The notes under the pieces: model-generated | Seen by the model: the letters and a program-made list of their open reading frames with translations, nothing else | Database searches by the model: none | Told to the model about the DNA's origin: nothing | In this document: piece after piece, positions 12,111 through 13,680 of the stretch | How the letters are laid out: every line of letters starts with the position of its first letter | Position numbering within the stretch: the stretch's first letter is position 1 | Program-made: the position numbers and the translations under genes | Source: an uncultured Christensenellaceae bacterium | GTDB taxonomy: Bacteria > Bacillota > Clostridia > Christensenellales > Christensenellaceae | Reading direction: 5' to 3' | Length of the DNA stretch: 13,680 nt | Assembly (NCBI GenBank): GCA_934438035.1 | Contig: CAKSBK010000002.1 | Location: 1-13,680 of the forward strand

Positions 12111-13680
12111 TTAAGCCTTTCTTTCCTCATGCTTTATCTTCTTAAGGCGCTTCATTACGTCGTTTTGTTTTGCAAAGTAGTCCTGAAGCAGAGAATACTC
12201 ACAGAACAGCTTATCGTATATATCGGAGTTTTCCTTAATCGGCATATACTCAACGTCTTTAAGCTTGCCCATGTGCTTTGCCGCGGTAAATACGTCCGAA
12301 TAACCGCCTGCCTCTTCTCCCGCAGCAACCGTTCCGAAAATTGCCGATCCTAAAGCGCAAGCCTGCGGGCTGCCGGAAATTTTAATGGGCTTTTTAATAA
12401 TATCAGCATATATCTGCATTACAAAGCTGCTCTTTTCCGCAATTCCGCCTGCGGCATAAAACTCTTTTACGGGAACGCCGTTTTTCTCAAAATTCTCAAT
12501 TATCATTCTCGTTCCGAAAGCAGTCGCTTCAACAAGCGCACGGTACATTTCCTCCGGCTTGGTAGTAAGCGTCATTCCGAGTATAAGACCCGTTAAATCC
12601 GCATCAACGAGTATCGAACGGTTTCCGTTCCACCAATCAAGCGCTATAAGCCCGCTTTCGCCCGGCTTCTGCTTAGAAGCAAGCTTTTGCAGATAAACCT
12701 GAATAGGAAGTCCTTCTTCTCTTGCCTTTTCAAAATAGCTTTCAGGGACGCAGTTTTCGCAGAACCACGCAAAATGATCCCCCACGCACGCCTGGCCCGC
12801 TTCATATCCCACAAAGCCCGGAACAATTCCGTCTTCAACATACCCGGATATTCCTCCGACGGGCTTTTTATTATTCGAAAGAAGCATGTGACAGGTTGAA
12901 GTTCCCATTATGGCAAGCATTTTATCAGGCGCGTCTATCTTTACCGCAGGAACGCATGCATGAGCGTCAATAATGCTTGTCGCAACGGGAGTTCCCTCGC
13001 ACAGTCCCGTAATTTCGGAAGCGCGTTTTGTTATCCCTCCGACGCAGGCGCCTAAAGGAACAACCTCTCCTTTTATCTTATCCTCTACAACATTTTCCAA
13101 TCTTTCGTCGAGCGCTTTAAAAAATTCTTTAGAGGGATATCCCTGCTCTTTATTCCAAAAAGCCTTGTAGCCCGCCTGGCAAATGCTGCGCTTTAAATTT
13201 CCCGTAAGAAACCACGTCAGCCAGTCTCCGCACTCTACAAAGGTATACATATCGTTATATACCTCGGGAGCGTCCGTCAATATCTGAAAAAGCTTGGCAA
13301 ACAGCCATTCCGAAGAGGTCTTTTCGCCATATATCTTAAGCCAGCTTTCATTTCTCTTTGCGGCGACTTCGTTAATTATATTGGCCTTATCCTGCGCCGC
13401 ATGGTGCTTCCAAAGCTTAACATACGCATGCGGCTCGTCCTTATATTTATCTAAAAAGCAAAGAGGCGTTCCTTCTTTTGTGACCGGAAGCACGCTGCAG
13501 GAGGTAAAATCCACGCCTACGCCGATAATGTCCTTTGCGTCTATTCCGCTTTTTTTAATCGCTTCGGGAACGGCGTTTGAAAGAACGTCGATATAATCCT
13601 GCGGATGTTCAAGCGCAAAATCAATCCCTAATTTTTTTCCGGAGGGAAGAGCGTCGTCCATAACGGCATGAGGATAAGCA
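12111..13680 (-). CDS. araB: L-ribulokinase (FGGY family), 5' end outside window
   Basis: Phosphorylates L-ribulose to L-ribulose 5-phosphate in L-arabinose breakdown; AraB enzymes can also take other 2-ketopentoses. The frame is open to the right edge: six more codons (AYPHAV) precede the Met at 13661, and PHAVMDDALPSGKKL is an internal AraB motif, so that Met is not the start. Counting from it, GVDFTSCS at 49-56, KAFW at 166-169, IDAH with Asp232, MGTSTCHM at 252-259, GYEAGQ with Glu287, ALDWWNGNRS at 340-349 and AAGGIAEK at 403-410 are all AraB-type. Lys166, Asp232 and Glu287 have the spacing of the ribulose-binding residues I recall from the Bacillus halodurans enzyme, which would put the true start about 36 codons beyond the edge. 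The C-terminus is complete, ending in a basic tail. Confidence 0.93.
   Translation of the reverse strand, partial: AYPHAVMDDALPSGKKLGIDFALEHPQDYIDVLSNAVPEAIKKSGIDAKDIIGVGVDFTSCSVLPVTKEGTPLCFLDKYKDEPHAYVKLWKHHAAQDKANIINEVAAKRNESWLKIYGEKTSSEWLFAKLFQILTDAPEVYNDMYTFVECGDWLTWFLTGNLKRSICQAGYKAFWNKEQGYPSKEFFKALDERLENVVEDKIKGEVVPLGACVGGITKRASEITGLCEGTPVATSIIDAHACVPAVKIDAPDKMLAIMGTSTCHMLLSNNKKPVGGISGYVEDGIVPGFVGYEAGQACVGDHFAWFCENCVPESYFEKAREEGLPIQVYLQKLASKQKPGESGLIALDWWNGNRSILVDADLTGLILGMTLTTKPEEMYRALVEATAFGTRMIIENFEKNGVPVKEFYAAGGIAEKSSFVMQIYADIIKKPIKISGSPQACALGSAIFGTVAAGEEAGGYSDVFTAAKHMGKLKDVEYMPIKENSDIYDKLFCEYSLLQDYFAKQNDVMKRLKKIKHEERKA

Noticed and set aside
13659..13661. ATG at 13661 as the start of araB
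   Set aside because: The codons before it (AYPHAV) and the residues after it are conserved internal AraB sequence, so the gene simply runs off the window.

Overview
The window looks like a chromosomal segment of a low-to-mid GC Firmicute, most likely an uncultured gut-type clostridium. This is inferred from strong AGGAGG-like ribosome binding sites, sigma-A-type promoters, mostly TAA stops, a lipoprotein sugar-binding protein and a Bacillus/Clostridium-type ribulokinase. No rRNA, tRNA, CRISPR array, transposase or phage gene is visible. Every gene I can support is on the minus strand, so transcription runs from right to left.

Right end (about 13680 to 11493): a 5'-truncated L-ribulokinase gene (araB) is followed by a gene for a small RbsD/FucU-family sugar mutarotase. 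A perfect GC-rich hairpin with a T-run closes the pair. A good internal promoter lies in the 105-base gap between the two genes.

Middle right (11492 to 10561): about 930 bases after the terminator (980 between genes) with no convincing gene. It holds several hairpins and inverted repeats, two good leftward promoters, an A/T palindrome of 24 bases, and a long leader for the next operon. One short GTG-initiated frame (11245-11322) looks protein-like but is broken by stops on both sides.

Middle (10560 to 5981): a tightly packed four-gene operon of the 'gliding-motility-like' ABC exporter type: ATPase (GldA-like), ABC-2 permease (GldF-like), GldG-like auxiliary protein and a DUF4340 membrane-anchored protein. 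Its substrate is unknown. In Firmicutes the family names do not imply gliding.

Left (5867 to 911): a complete sugar importer of the LsrB/RhaS/RbsB class: lipoprotein binding protein, double-domain ATPase, two permeases and a rho-independent terminator. A strong intercistronic hairpin separates the binding-protein gene from the ATPase gene, a usual way to keep binding-protein expression higher than that of the membrane parts. The second nucleotide-binding domain of the ATPase is unusually degenerate.

Left edge (832 to 1): the 5' part of a second GldA-like ATPase gene, a clear paralogue of the one at 10560, with its own promoter just after the sugar-operon terminator. The sugar importer is therefore flanked by two related Gld-type modules, the left one leaving the window.

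Taken together, the importer could supply a pentose or deoxysugar that the mutarotase and kinase then channel into metabolism. The same set of families (binding protein, ATPase, two permeases, mutarotase, FGGY kinase) makes up the rhizobial rhamnose cluster, but here the Gld-type operon splits it, so a shared substrate is inference only.
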